Positions 12,460-26,500 of a DNA stretch of 64,000 nt are shown in pieces. Numbering within the stretch: position 1 is the first letter of the stretch; every line of letters starts with the position of its first letter. The translations under genes and the position numbers were made by a program. The stretch is from Blastomussa wellsi (Eukaryota > Cnidaria > Anthozoa > Scleractinia > Plerogyridae), in assembly GCA_947652115.1 (NCBI GenBank), contig OX393570.1, positions 4,522,461-4,586,460 of the forward strand, in the 5' to 3' direction. The notes below the pieces were generated by a model. That model ran no database searches, was not told the DNA's origin, and saw only the letters and a list, made by a program, of their open reading frames with translations.

Positions 12460-12645
12460 CATGAGAGGCGATGTGGCTTTTTGGTTAGTTGGCTGGACTA
12501 CGGATCGAACGGTCCGGGTTCGAGCTCTGAATGGAGTCATTTCGCTGTGTTCTCGATCTCGGGCACGAAATTTTACTCCCATAGTGCCTCTCTACAACCA
12601 GGAGAAAATGTATGGGTAACGGCGAATTAGTATTGTTGGGCAACT
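12460..12645 (+). mobile_element. tRNA-derived SINE, copy 1
   Basis: The head carries TTAGTTGGCTGGACTACGG and GGTTCGAGCTC, which resemble tRNA A and B boxes. It is followed by a body (CACGAAATTTTACTCCCA, AGTGCCTCTCTACAACCAGG, AGAATGCTG) that also occurs in the copy at 41610-41885. Sharing both head and body with a second locus supports a SINE family rather than a tRNA gene. Confidence 0.7.
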
Positions 12646-13948
12646 TGACAGAATGCTGACGAGGAGCCTGCGTTGGACCAGTATTTCAACTAGGGCAGGG
12701 TTCGAAATTAACGCTCGCAAAAGCGCAAAATGCGAGTGTTTTGTAGGATTTGCGAGGGAAGAGGAGTATATCGCTTTTAAATTTCCCATGGCGCCACCAC
12801 TTTGGAGTTTATGACATGCATTGGTTGCTCATCCATAGGCGTACGGGCCAAATTTTGGCCAAGTCAGATTTTTTGGTCAGCAAGAGAAATTTGAGCAAGG
12901 CATCTTGGGATTATTTTTGGCCAAATGGTTCACATATTGTTAATATTGTTTTGGTTAGTCTTTCAAGTACACAGGACTTGTAAAGTTGATGATGAAATTT
13001 CACAATTCAAAGAACGTCAATTTTTGTCTTGAACAAGTTCCTGTTGCACCTTCGTCCATATACAACTCCCAAATTGTGGAAGACAATTTTATACTTCCAG
13101 TTAACCTGTTATTCCGCGGATCGCTTGCACTTGAGAAACAGAACCTTTCGCATGCTAATCTGGAATCCGACAGGTTTTTGATCTGAAATTTTCCAGTTTG
13201 TATTTTCCAAGCCCTTACACGAGATAAAAAGAAACAACACAGGTGATAATGTTGAAACATATATTTTTTTATTTACATCCAACGATGTGGGGTTTTCTCA
13301 CCAAATTATGCGACATAAAAGTCGCGTACAAAATTGTCAAAAAATATTATAAATTATCTATTTTGTTTTCTTTCACAATTGATAAAATCTCCGCATAAGC
13401 AAATATACAATATTATTTATAAAACGTTTCTTGTGTCATAAATATTTTATGCAGTTTGCATTTCTTTTAAAATATACAGTCGCTGCCTTGAACATCAACG
13501 AAAATGTAATGGACTAACTAGAACATTACTAAAAGACCTATAATTCGTTATTTACAGTTGGTAACTGTACAAAGATACCGTGAAGTGACGTTTTCAGGAG
13601 GTGTTTTCGAAAAAGCAGTCTTAAAAACATAACCTGTTAAACCCTAAAATTGGTTAACAACAAGAGTTTGTCTAAGAGTTTGTTTTATCTAAGATTGTTT
13701 AAAAGTTTTTGACGTTCTGTTAAAAATGAGAACGAATCTCTTAAGGTTATTTAGAAATGATCTCGTTTAGAAACGAATTACAGGCTTCTGTATTTTTTTA
13801 TTTCCTTTTTATAAATAAATAGCCCTTTGGTTAAAAATAATTCCTGCAAGGAACGCTTCACGATTCTGCTATTTCGGCAGCAGAGAAAGTCAATTTATTT
13901 ATAAAGTTCTTTTTTTGTTTTTTTTGTCGTGGATATTTTTTATATAGT
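12646..13948. other. 3' flank of the FLI/ERG gene
   Basis: A strongly AT-rich stretch from about 13260 to 13948 lies just below the FLI/ERG stop and is likely 3' UTR. An AATAAA motif on the minus strand at 13894-13899 lies about 50 bp past the stop and another AATAAA-type site lies near 13800; either could be a poly(A) signal. CAGGGTTCGAAATTAACGCTC near 12695 resembles the left end of the CAGGG-terminal elements found in TBRG1, without a visible partner. Confidence 0.4.
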
Positions 13949-16900
13949 CTAAGCGTAGTAGGTCATCCCGGCTCCCAAGGGAGGTCCGTACATCGGTCTT
14001 GACTGGGTGTAGGCTGGGGGAGCTCGCGCCCAGTAGGACATTGGGTAGCAGCTGTTGGCAGCTGGGTGTGAAAACAGCGAGGAGGCGGCGGGGAAACCGG
14101 CATAGAAATCTGAGCCAGGAAACTTGTAAGCGGCTTGAGCATGCGCCTGAGCATCGGATGTGATTGGCTGGTTGAGCTGAGCGAGTCCTTGGAAGTCGAA
14201 TTTGTAAGCGTATCTCTTGCCGTGGATTTTGGTCATGATGTTCTTGTCATAGTAGTACCGCAACGCTCGACTCAGCTTGTCGTAGTTCATGTTCGGCTTG
14301 TTCTTGCGCTCGCCCCACTTTCGGGCGACCTCGTCGGGATCCACGAGCTTGAATTCGCCATTGGCACCTTCCCAAGCGATGCAGGTCGAGTTTTTGGGGT
14401 CGGACAAGAGCTCGAGGAGGAACTGCCACAATTGGATCTGACCGCTGCCTGTGCCGGAGGGCTCTGGGCGGTTTGCAACGTTTCCACTGGAGAAAGAGCT
14501 CGGGATAGACTGCGACTCTGGAACAGACATTGGTCTCGATGGGACAACACTGTCCTTCATATGTGACAATCTTGCAGTGGACGATGGTGCCGACCAAGAG
14601 GCCTGACTTCTCTCTAAAGAATCTACAAATAAAAAGGAAAAAAAACTTAGTGAGGAAAGAAAAGGCAATAAGACCTATTAAAAAGGAAATCTGTCATTGT
14701 TCGGAAAACAGTTTGTAAAACATTTTTTTCGCATTCTGTTAGAGAAAAAAGTCTCAATTGTTTACATACCATTAGAAGCAAAACGTCCTTGAAGTCCATG
14801 CTCAGAGCTCCTGGGAACTACTGACGGATTGCTGGTAATAACAGGGTGTTGTCTTGAATCAAACACCGGTGGAGAAGGCGTGTGGTAAGTGGCTGAAAGG
14901 AAAATAAAATTAAAAAACATCACATCAGTTTATTGTTACCAGAGCACTTTCACTCAATCAAAGAGCTCCGATTGTATAAACTCAGATTTTTGCCATCAAA
15001 ACTTCGCGGGGGAACTAAAACGTTGCCATCTCCACGGCTTGATTTACAGTTTGGAGGGATACAAGATCAAAACAGATAAAGAGACAATGAAAATAATAAA
15101 GTTTTTCTTAAAATTACCTTGCGACGAAGCGGGAGCGAGGGCGCTATCGATGTCATCTGATGTGAGATTTGGAAGTGGAGCTGAAAGGGAGAAGAGAGAA
15201 GATTTGATAAGTACAAACACACTCCCTCACAAACAACAACATCTAATGCTTTTGCGCACGTACAAAAAGTACCAGTAAGTTCAGGTTTTGATAATGTTGC
15301 GTGTTCTTATCTCGCCTAAAAATCGAAGCATCCGTTTACACCTCCACCCCGTTGAAAATTAGACTTTGTTCTAATCCATTTATTTTCCTACCACCCCTTA
15401 TAAAATACATAGGACAGCCAACTTAAATTTCTCGAAAACAACCGTATTGAAGTCTCCAGCCTTACAACTTACTTTTTCGAAGAACGCACAAATGCGCCAT
15501 AAGTATGTCTCCATTGTAAGCTGGGGCGAGTTTCATGAAACCCTCTCGGGTTAGCTTGCAAAGTTGTTTTCCGTCCATGTCAAATCGGTCCGCATCGATA
15601 TCTTTGAGGCTGAATTCCTTAATCGCCCACTGAATCCACTGTCGCACATGTTCCTTGGTCCAGCACAAAGGATCTGAAAAAAAAAAACAGAAATTTAGTT
15701 GAATAAGGTACAAAATGCTAAGCTAAAACAATGACCAACTCGAGTGGTATTTCAAAAGCGTATTTGGGAAGGGGAGGTATTTTATGAGGTTTTATCCGCT
15801 AAATCTTGGCAATAATTCTCAATGACAAATAATTTCTTCTAAGTCGGTAATATAAGAGCGCACTATCAGGAATATTTGTGAAGTTGTCTTTTACTCGGAA
15901 AAAAAAAACAGAAAATCGAATGCGGGATTTCGTTTTTCCCTTTTTCCAAGACAGCTATTAATTTAAAGTTCAAACATATAATTCTACGAGTATTGAAGAA
16001 AGAAAGGATTGCCCAGCGGGAAGGTCCTTGTTATTCGTAAAATTAAGGAATCTATATTTGCATCTTCCGGTGGATGCAGAGCGCGGACATTATCTGTGAA
16101 TAGTTGAAATTCAAGTTTACCAAAGCCCAAAACTCGATTTTCGTGTTTGAATCTTTTATCGCCCAACTCTTAATTTTGTGCGGTTAGCGCGTAATCGCAC
16201 TAATTTTCACGTCTCGGGGTCAGCTTGAATAGCTGGGTTGCGGTTTCAAGGAAGACCGCCCTAAATCTCCTTGTAAAGTCCTGAACACTTCTAAGAAACC
16301 CAATCGGCTTGTAATGCGAGGTAACCGGACCCGAAGCGTGTTTCAGCTGATCTCAGAAAATGATACTCGATACCTGGGTGTGTCTTGAAGTGTCGAGAGC
16401 CCTCAGACAAAATTTGACAATTTGAATTTAACACTTACCAGCTGGAACGATGACTCGCTTCTCGTGTGATAGATTTTGCGGGACAGGGGAGGGCGAATTT
16501 CTCTCGACGAAATCATTATTGGGGACGTATGGTCTCTTAGCGAGTGGTTCGTCGAGTTCGGCTTCGAGAGGTCGCTTTTTGTTGAAGTAATTGCCATCGC
16601 TTTTGTGAGCTGGTTTCACCGGCTTGTAAGGGTCGTTGAAAGAGTTGTCGAACAATGATTGATCATCTGGGATCAGCTCCTGGGAGGAAGGAAAAAAATA
16701 AACGATTTGATTAGAGCATTCGCCAAAAAACCCGCGTTCTTTCAAAAAGAAATTACGAGTCCAGCAGACGTTTAAAGACAACATACAAAAACAGTCAAAC
16801 AAACCAAAGATGTGTTTTGGTTAAATGTGTTACCCAATTATGCACATGGTGTAAACGTGAAACCTTTTTCTTACTTCTGTTTTGTGAACAAATGTATTCA

Positions 16901-17490
16901 AAGCGGCTAATAACACAGGCATTCTAACAGAAGCTTCATCAGAATGCTTAAGGAACAATTAAGTCTTTTCAAACGCAACAAAAAATCCCTCGTCATCACA
17001 ATTTTCAAAGCGCACATATTTATCAGGGCGCAAACACGATAAAAAGCTACAAATTCCAACGTTCAGAAAAGAAACTAAGCAAACAGGTAACTTTATACAG
17101 TTATCTTAACGTCAAAGAAAGCGAAGTTTTCCGAGTGCACGTTTATAAGAGAGACATTAGCACTTTTGGGACAAACAATTAAGCGGCATTCCTTCACATG
17201 AAGCGAGGACTTAAATTCAAAAGCCCCGTGCCAATATCGACAACCTCAAAATTCTAATATCAAACCAAATAAAAATACTGGGAAAAAAATCAAAAATCAT
17301 AAACTTTGCGAACAGCGAAAAAGCCACATACAAGTTTCACACTTATTGTCGGAGATGTAAAAAGGACCTCCGATTACTTGATGTTGAAGGCAAGATAATT
17401 GCCTGACTAACTTCAGAATTATAGGTTACATACTTGGGCATAAACCGATGGGTCGGGTACAACGTTGTGTTCAGCGCTTAGTCCGTACAT
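13949..17490 (-). CDS. ERG/FLI-class ETS transcription factor with PNT and ETS domains
   Basis: Six coding exons on the minus strand (17434-17490, 16439-16679, 15473-15673, 15118-15180, 14770-14892, 13949-14622) join with matching phases into 452 residues, close to vertebrate FLI1 and ERG lengths. All junctions are GT-AG. Residues about 100-166 form the PNT/SAM domain ([20 protein letters not shown]). The ERG-specific linkers KRVIVPAD before it and [15 protein letters not shown] after it are preserved. Residues about 290-371 are the ETS domain, with [13 protein letters not shown], three tryptophans and [18 protein letters not shown]. The protein ends in YYA, close to the TYY end of ERG. The family acts in the nucleus on GGAA sites in mesoderm, blood and vessel programmes in bilaterians; its role here is inferred. 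The first exon has an acceptor at 17503 ahead of the ATG, so a 5' non-coding exon must lie upstream. Confidence 0.95.
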
Positions 17491-17502
17491 GTTTCTTGGT
17501 TT

Positions 17503-20500
17503 CTGAGAAATAAAATAACAAAAAACAAATGAGTTAAAAGGTTGAGAAGCAAACAAGGAAAAATCGAAATCACACCTCGGATGAAAAGAACATGTCGAAG
17601 TGGGTTTCTTGTGAAATAAACTAAGCAAGTCAAGTCGCGTAAAGTTATTCAGTTACAATGAAGTACTCACCTAAGTATAACTTTTATAGTTAAAGGTCTT
17701 TGACAACTGATAAGGTACGGCGATCGGTCAAATCGCAAGTATCGGAACGTGTTAAATAAATCCTTGAAGCACTGGTTTGATGAACTTGAAAAAAATCCCA
17801 ACACCAGAATCGATCTTGTGTGTAAGTCTTATCTAGTGTTCCGGTGAGTGCGGAGATTTGAAAACAGTCAATATCCGTCCGAATAACTTTCGTATCCTCT
17901 TCTTCGGCTGCTACGCGCGTTAGTCAGCTTTTTAATTCAACTGCCGTTCTGGCCTGTGTGATTCAACTTTTAAATACATCAAGTCTCGAATTCGTGCTGG
18001 AGTAGGAGGGCCGCTTTGTGACAGCTCAGCGATAGGTGGTAAATGTTTGTGTCAAGATGCACCAATGGCCGAGCGCCCACTTGAAAAACAATCATTCCCT
18101 GGAGTGTTCCTTTGACGCCCACGCAGACACGCCTTGCTGACGTCAGCAAAAGGTCGTAACCTCTTGTCTGACTATACTCAAATGAACAATATCAAGATTG
18201 TCACTTCTATCCAATCACGTCCGCACTTCGCGATAAAGCCAGCACTGTGTGCAGAAAAGATAAACATTGCTATCATGTGATCGATATGACATTAATTTTT
18301 ACAAAGGTAAGCGTTTTGCCAAGAGAAAAACAACATTAAACAGGCTAACTTTATAAACGAGGTACGTGATTTCGCGGTATTGCGTGAAAACTTACGAATT
18401 TTCTCCCTGCAGTTTTCACTCCAGAAATAGAGTAGAGTGAAAGATTAGCCCAGAAAAAATTAAATTTCGCTATTTGATCTCTAACTTGATAATCAAGAAA
18501 GCTCTCGAGTGAGTGTAATATAAAACGGTGGAAAGATAATCCTTTCAAAGGTCAACGACATAATCTAACAATCGTGTAAGGCTAGGCTGGTTTTGCGATT
18601 GTAAAAAATATCAATCCATATATTTCTTTCGACGTTGTTTACCGGGTTTCCCGAATCAAACAAGGCTCGGAAATTCAATTATGTCGCTCTTTGTGTGGCT
18701 TGGGACAGTGATCGGAGCCCTGGTTCAAACCGAACGTACGTGGCAAAATGCGCTCTCGCCGTACTCTTCAACTGACACGTCACGAGGGATTGTTTTTTGT
18801 CATCACAAATATCTTTCACTTGCTAATCAAGCCTTTGTGTTTGTGGTCCCAAGGGAAAGGGTGGGGCGCTTAAACAATTTACCGCCAAATTACTCTCAAT
18901 GAATGACATGACTCGCGCTTCGCGTGATTAATGCCGCCGGCAACAAATCATGTTTCGATTTTTGGCGCGTAACCTAGCAAAACAAGCCTAGCCGCAGAGA
19001 GAGCAAGGAGATAAGTTCACTTGATAAACGAATCAAACGTGAGTCTTTCTTTTTGCGTTTGTTATTCGTTTTCCTTGATGAACGCGAAGTAGAATTTGGT
19101 GTTTCGTGTGTTTATGAATGCATATCTGTGTTTATAAAAGTATTGTGAAACTGAGCGGGAGTATTTCTTTATACCCGTTCGAAGGTTTGTTTTGAGACCA
19201 TGGAATTCTAACCCCGGGGTGATGGAATTAAACACATAATAGAAGTCATGTTGTTGTGAAAAAACCCCAAAGCAAATTAAAGCTCAGATTGGTGTTGTTT
19301 TGCTTTGAATCTAAATGACGTTATTAATTATGTTTACTCGTCTGTGTCAAAATCACCGAGCGTAATTCCGGCACACTGATCAAGAATTGTCAATGCAAGG
19401 GTTTCGAGGAAACGATCAACCGTTCTCTAGGCTACCTGTTGAATTCGATTTACCGTCCGAGGTTAATTGTCCTAAAACATCAAAGATGTTGGTTTCCAAT
19501 CCAGAACAAAACGTTTTGCGCTAAAAATCGAACCGCTCATTCCGTTACTTGACGTAAGTTACGCGTTGCGCAATACGGAATATTCGCGAACGACCTAGTA
19601 AGTTCACATCGATATGCAGCCTAACAAGAAAGTCATTACGTGAAAATGATAGCTCACTGTCCCTCACGTACGCCGGCCGGCGTTCAAACCTGTACGAATC
19701 GGTTCGAATGCTGAGTCTGTTTCAAAAACATAGATCGTTCTAGAGATCTAGAACGACTCCCTGGATCAAAATAGGTATCGTTTGCAAAGAAAACTTTGCA
19801 AATCAAGGATTGATTGAATGAATGAACACACAGAACGCCTTGCTTCGCAAATTTTCTTTTGTAAGATTTACACCACGTTGTAGCGCGGGGTACATTAACC
19901 ACAAATCATTTCAACCCACCTTTTTTAATTTGGAAACAGGACCTCTTTTCCGGCCGAAATTTACTGCAGCGAGAACTTTCATATTTCCACGAAAACAACT
20001 CACTGGCCCGATATTTGTACGCGTGCGTGCAATAATCCAGCGCTCACCGGGGTCTTGGTGTGCCTTTGCTTGCTATTTTCAGGGTTTTATCGCTTGAAAA
20101 GTTCGGCCACAAAAACCACACGGCTAAAGATGGATTTTGATTGAAAAATAACACAATACATGTTGATAGGGCGCAGTTTTGTTGGCCCACGATAGGGCAC
20201 GTAAGCAGTGGCCGAATTGTGTTGAGAATTGTATGTTTATCTTGCTTTGGTTTATTTTCCGTGCCATGTTTCTGTTACGATGTGCAGTATACAAATTGTA
20301 TACTTCTGTATTTCACGCTTGAAGCCGTATATTATACAATGATTCTTTTAAAGATATGAACCTTGCGCTGTAAATTACCTTTCTCCATGGTCTGCTCTAT
20401 ACCAAACCCGCAAAAAATACTTTTTCTTGTCACTCCGGCTGACAGAACTCCGGCAAAGGTTTTTCTCTCCGTTTACGAATTCAGTCAGTCAAAACATTGA

Positions 20501-23500
20501 TCAATTTACAAACGACCACGCGCGGAAATTTACAGCGGAACGAGAAATAAGCCAATTCAATTCCGATACTTTCAAATTTATTACATTTTATCATCCGCTC
20601 GTCTTCAGCTTGGAAAATATAGGACAAGCTTTTATATTTGAAGCGCATATGCCCGTAATTTCTTATTGAGTACGAAAAGCGCAAGATTTTTTACACAGAT
20701 TGTTTTGACACCCATTTTCAAACTTAGTGGAATTTGATACATTAGAAACGAGGCACCCATCAAATCCCTGCAACCACAAAGGTACCGTCCTTCGATGTAA
20801 GGTTGCACCGACACTCGCATTAGTCTCTTTTGAGAATAACAGTTTTCTTTTTTATTTTCTCATTTTTCTCGTAGCACATACAAGTAAGTACATCCTCAAG
20901 TCAGTAAAATCAAGAATAAAAGTTTCTTCGTTCAGATGGAATGCGGACATTTTTTGGTTTGGTTTTGCAAAAAAAAAAGCGTCGCTGAATGTACACTTTT
21001 ACGAAGAATTGGAAGAAAAGGGAATTGGCGACAATGGCTTCGGAAGACAGATTTTCGTAGCGGAAGGCTTGTAGCCGATAAAGAAAGCTGTTTCGATAAT
21101 ACTATTCCTGTAAAAGCGCCACGAGTCCTGTTTCAAGAACGGAACAAAGAAACAAAAATAGAAATCCTAATATATACATTTCGTGGAATTCCTTTGGCAA
21201 AAATATTGAGGCATTCAAGATCTTTTCGAGTTAGCAATTAGCGGGAAAACGAAAACAGCAGATTTCCGCGGATTATCATGTCGCCTGTGAAATTGCTTTT
21301 AATTTCAGTTGATGAAAGGGTAACCTTCAGGAGTACCTCCTCGAGGCTGAAAACTGTTCATAATTTTGTTAGATGCTGTTGAACCGGAAAACAATTTTCA
21401 ACTCGTCGACATAATCTGCTCTAAATTTATGTATGCTATGATTCTGTCTGTCCAGCCTGCTGAAAACAAAATGAAAGATTCACAAAAGAGTTTGAGATGA
21501 AACGGAAAAGCACGCCCTTGTAGCGACTTCCGCCCGAGGTACCTTGTCCACCCGGGAGATAACGAAATGACACCGATACTTTATACGTTTTTCTTTCTTT
21601 TTAGACTAATCTTTTTCTTTAGTTCAAAAGGTGAATGTGCGTCTTTTTGAGAGACATGAAAAATGCCGATAGCTTTTGAATTTTAACAACTAGTGACGCT
21701 ACTTGTTAATTTTAAAATTTGTTTGGAAACTATAAAGACCTATAAATCTAAATTTGACTTCTGTACAGCGCAGGAAATTGATATTTGTCTGGACCCACGT
21801 TACTTCTTTTTTTTTTGGAAACGATATTAGAATGCTGAAGTAAAATTAAAATCGTCACCGGCAGTAACAAAGCACCTTTTTCAGTCTATGGTTTTGACCT
21901 TTTGATAAAAGTTTTGAAAAATTTAAGAACGCCCCCTAACAAAACAAACCAACGACAATAGAAGGGCGATATTTTAATCCTGAAAGGTCCGAAATGGAAT
22001 AAAAACAAATTAAAAATCAAAGATAGCTGTTCAAAATGTTTTGGAAACGCGCTAAGCGTGAAAAGTGTCGCATGGACACGAGCACATTTCCGCTGGCAAC
22101 GAGAGATGACAGATTTTGTTTTTCGTTTTCACAACCCAACAGAGCTGTGAATTAATACAGAAAGTGTAATCTTTTTCTCTTTTTTTGAGACAAGAAACCG
22201 TAATGAAAATGCCATTCAATAAATCAGATTGCAATGTGAAAAGCTGGATTGATTTCCAAGTAAAAAAAAAAAACAGGGACACCAACGAGTCTGTCAATCA
22301 GTTTATCTGTTCCCCAGCGCAAATGTTGCTGGCTGGCAAAATGATTCAGTATATGTTTTCTCATGGGAGTTGTCACTGAAAAAAGTATTATTTTTGCACT
22401 GGCCGATTGAAACTCGGAAGGGCGACTGAAGAAAGGGCTCTCGTCTGGTTGAGAAGAGCGTATTTTTCAGTGACATTTCCACGCATTTGTTGTTTGTTCT
22501 AATTGCTGGCTGGGAAAAAAATTATGGATCACGTGCTAGGAAAAAGGAACAGATAAATTTTTCCCAGCAAGTTTTATATCAAATATTTTCAATCATGTGG
22601 ATATAGCAGCAGAATGCATTCAGTCACAATTTGTTCGTTCGGTGCCTCTGAAAAAACATGTCATCCTAAAATATAAAATTCTTGACGGCATAACAAGAAT
22701 GGCTCGAATACCCATCAAAAAGAGGAAAATGTCTTATTTTATTTGCTTTGAGTTTTAAACAAAACAATTGTTTTTATAATCTGCTTCAAGAAATGTGAAC
22801 GGCTTGTTAAATAACAGATTCTTTATTCATTTTCTTTGATACTGATTTCATCCTTTGCTAATCACTGAGTCGAGATTATACCCGTAGGCAATTCAGTCTA
22901 TGTTTAGCAGAAACCAGAACTGCACCAGAACCGAAATAATAATCTATGCGGAAAAACTGCCCACCCAGCCAAGCTTTATTTAGTTTGATATCAAATATTC
23001 TGTGACACGATATTGCGGCCAAGAAAATAAATGGAACGATCTTGAAAACAGTGGCCCGGCCGAAGTTATTCATGTAGCACTTGTTTTAACTACTCCAAAA
23101 TAGTAATTTCTGTTCATTCGTGAATAGCGAAAGAGTGAAAATAAACTGGCTCGAAATTGGAGTGTCTTTACGAAAGATGTTTCGCTTATCCATTCAATAG
23201 TAAGCCCAACCTTACAACTCGGCCGCCGAGACAATTGCCATATCTCCAAGAAGTTGAAATTCTAAAGTCCGTGGATGAAACCATACGGTGTGACCATTAA
23301 AATGAAAGCTCTTGGGCAGACCTTTCACGTCGTGTTTTTTACATTTCGATATCAAGCAGAATGAAATTTGGTAATTTCTTCTTCAATTTTCACCGACGCC
23401 ATACTTTGCACTGAAAGGGATATTTATTCAGAAAACACATTGCTTTTTAGCTGGTAGCTTTCAGCTTGTTATCCACCGTAATCTAAGCCCCAACCAACAA

Positions 23501-26500
23501 TAGAACTTTTAACACCGATTTTATGCAAAGAATTTTGATGGAGAACAACGCTGACTTCGATTTGTATTGAAAGTGGAGTGAAAGAGACAGAACGGTGCCA
23601 GCACCGGAAGTGATTGTAATTCCACTGGCGCAGAGAAACTGTAAACAAGATTTATTGGCAGAGAGTGGGAGGGGAGATTAAGTTCGCCTCGGGTTTATTA
23701 AGTTTCGAATATTTTTCTCACACTGCGTAAAAACTGTGTTTTCAGAACTAAGACGGGCATTGTTCTCTTAATTCTAACTCTCCCATAACAGGCAAATTAG
23801 AGCGAAAGGAACTCTCCTGAAGAAGCAAACAGTATAAAAGATGACGACCGAAGCACAAAGATGCGAAGTTCACCGAAAGAGCTTTCATATTTTGTAAAGT
23901 GTGGCATTTGGGCATTATGGGTTCACGTTTTTCGAGGTTAATAAACAACATACCATTAACCTTCCATATCGCAGATCAATTTTAGTGCTTCATTTAATAG
24001 TCCAGATTTCCTTTTCCTCTTCCACAGCGGTGTTTGGGAAATATAATTTGTTGCACTGCACTATTAATCCCCGCGATTAAACCCTTGTTTTGGCCAACCC
24101 ACCGGCTACTTCGCTCGCCGATCAAATATACTAGTACAGGCCCTGTAACTGCGCTGGTACTGAATACAAGCACATACAATTTGAGCGAAAGAATCGAGTT
24201 AAAAAAACTCTCGGCTACTAAAAAACTGTACCCACCCACTCATTCCTCGCGTTAAATGTTTGTCTATTAAGGTATTAGTGCCGAATTCTTCAGAAGATTA
24301 TTGTAACGTGCACGATATTTCACAGTTAATATACAAATCGTAACAATCGCAGCAAATATAAACCAATATAAAGGATTCCGATACTCAAGCTATTGTTACA
24401 AGCTTTTCGAAAGAACTAATGCACAGAAACGTTTCAAAAGTTTCGAGCAAGTCTCGATAAAATCTGCTGACTCAATGAAGAAAGCATTACGAATCAAGAC
24501 AAAATTTATTGACCCAGCTGTCCGGGTAATATTAGATGTTATTTTTACAATCAAATCATGCAAGGCGATACATGCGAAATCAAAAAGTTTCATGTTGGGT
24601 AAAAAGTCGAGAAATAAACGCGTGAAGAACATCAGATAGGGTAAAAGAGAAAAACAAATTGCCACAGTCACCGCTTGGCTATGACTCAAACATGAGGCCT
24701 AATCAAGTACAAGAGTGTCCTTCTCAAACATTGACCTCAATGGCCTATTCTATTCTTTACAGCATTCCATTGAGGCCGCACCCAAAACAAACCATTGCCC
24801 GGATTGGCGGACTTACTGACCCAAGTCAATGGATATAACAAAGATTACCTAAAAATACACTTTGGAGTGTTTTGCATGTCAGCTCTATCGGTCAAACATC
24901 AATCATCGCCGTTTGAAGTTTACGAGAGGCATCTCTTTAGGGCTACGCGCGGAACTATAGATGTTCCACACCGTGTTTCATCGTGCGAAGGGGAGGAAAC
25001 ATTATAATCTCAAAAGAAACAAAAACATGCCGTTTCGATTTGGAGTTTGATTTCAACAAGGCTTATACTAACAATGCTAAATATTCAGGCACGACTAATT
25101 TTCAGACGTTTATCATCAGGAAAACCATGAAATGCTTCCACGAAAGAACCGCCTCAAGCGACAATATGCGCTGATAAAAAGTGTCGCCAAGATTTTTTGG
25201 AATGAGCGGAAATGCAACTAGTTATTTTATCATCTTTTTTCCTTGAATCCATCATGATACGGGGGACAGAAAAACAACAGATATACTTGTTTGAAGGAAA
25301 ACATGAAGTCGGCAAACTATTTTCAGTCCAACTGCAATACTGGCATGATAAATATTGTAGCGTTACGCATGACCACGACTTAGCTAAAACGCAAGCTTTC
25401 GCAATAAGGGATGTATCAATTCGGTAGGCCTTGCGCAAGGTCTCAAATCAAGTACTTTTCTGTACTTTGATGTAATTAACGCTCATTGATCATCTCCCTG
25501 CCAATGCAAACGCTTCTTTTGTACTCAAATTCATTTTGCTGTCGGCGCCAGACATTCAATAAAAAACTAATTTCTTCGTTTACGTGTTTGTTCAAATTCG
25601 TAATTCGATGTTTTGATAACGAAACGTGATCGTCCATTCGAAGCGAAACACAATGTTCTCAAGAATGGGGTCAGTTAAAAATATCAGCGCAGTCAAGAAA
25701 ACATTTTGTTCTGATTTATGCTACAAATCGTGGCTTAAAGGGACAAATTTAATCTTCATTTTTTTTTAAATCCCAATTATGACATTTGACCATGTTGTGT
25801 TTAGCTCAGTTTATCACTTCGTTCATTTTTGCCCGCAAATTCAAGCGGCTTTATTAAATTTCGATCTTTATATATAGGAAAACGCAAAACCCACGAATTT
25901 CAACAACACGCAACTTATTCACAAGTGAAATATTATTCAATGAAGTTTATTCGAACAAAAAATCCAAAACCGCGTTCACCACTCAGGCGTGGCGGGAATT
26001 TGAGGGATCGCGCGCGGGCGGCATGCTCACATTTTCCCGCCATTTGTTCACGTGCAATTCTGTTTTTCAATGGAATACACACTATATTTATCGATAAAAT
26101 AAAACCGACAAATAAATCAGTATAAATATAAAACATGACCCTTCGTTCAGGTATCAAAGAAATCACTTTTTCAGAGCTTTCTGAAGTTTCCAGGTAATGG
26201 CGAGCCAATCAAATGTGGGAGAATTTGATCAGTTTCAACCCAAAAATGATTCAGTGATTACCCACAAATACACGTCAGTTTTAACATGAATCATTTCGCA
26301 ACGCCACCAAACCAGTTATTTCGAAAAGAAAAAACACTTACGTTCAGATACAATATAAAACTTGAAGAACAAAACGCTTTCAGCGAGTTTTAGAGTGGCG
26401 TATTATCTGTGGATCATGGACGAGCAGTGAACACGTTTTAGCGTTTGGAAAGATAAGTTTCATTGACGAAACGTTTTTTTGCGGTGACAAGCGGAAACCG

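Noticed and set aside
14135..14597. Plus- and minus-strand frames of 87-143 codons
   Set aside because: They are shadows of the FLI/ERG ETS-domain exon.
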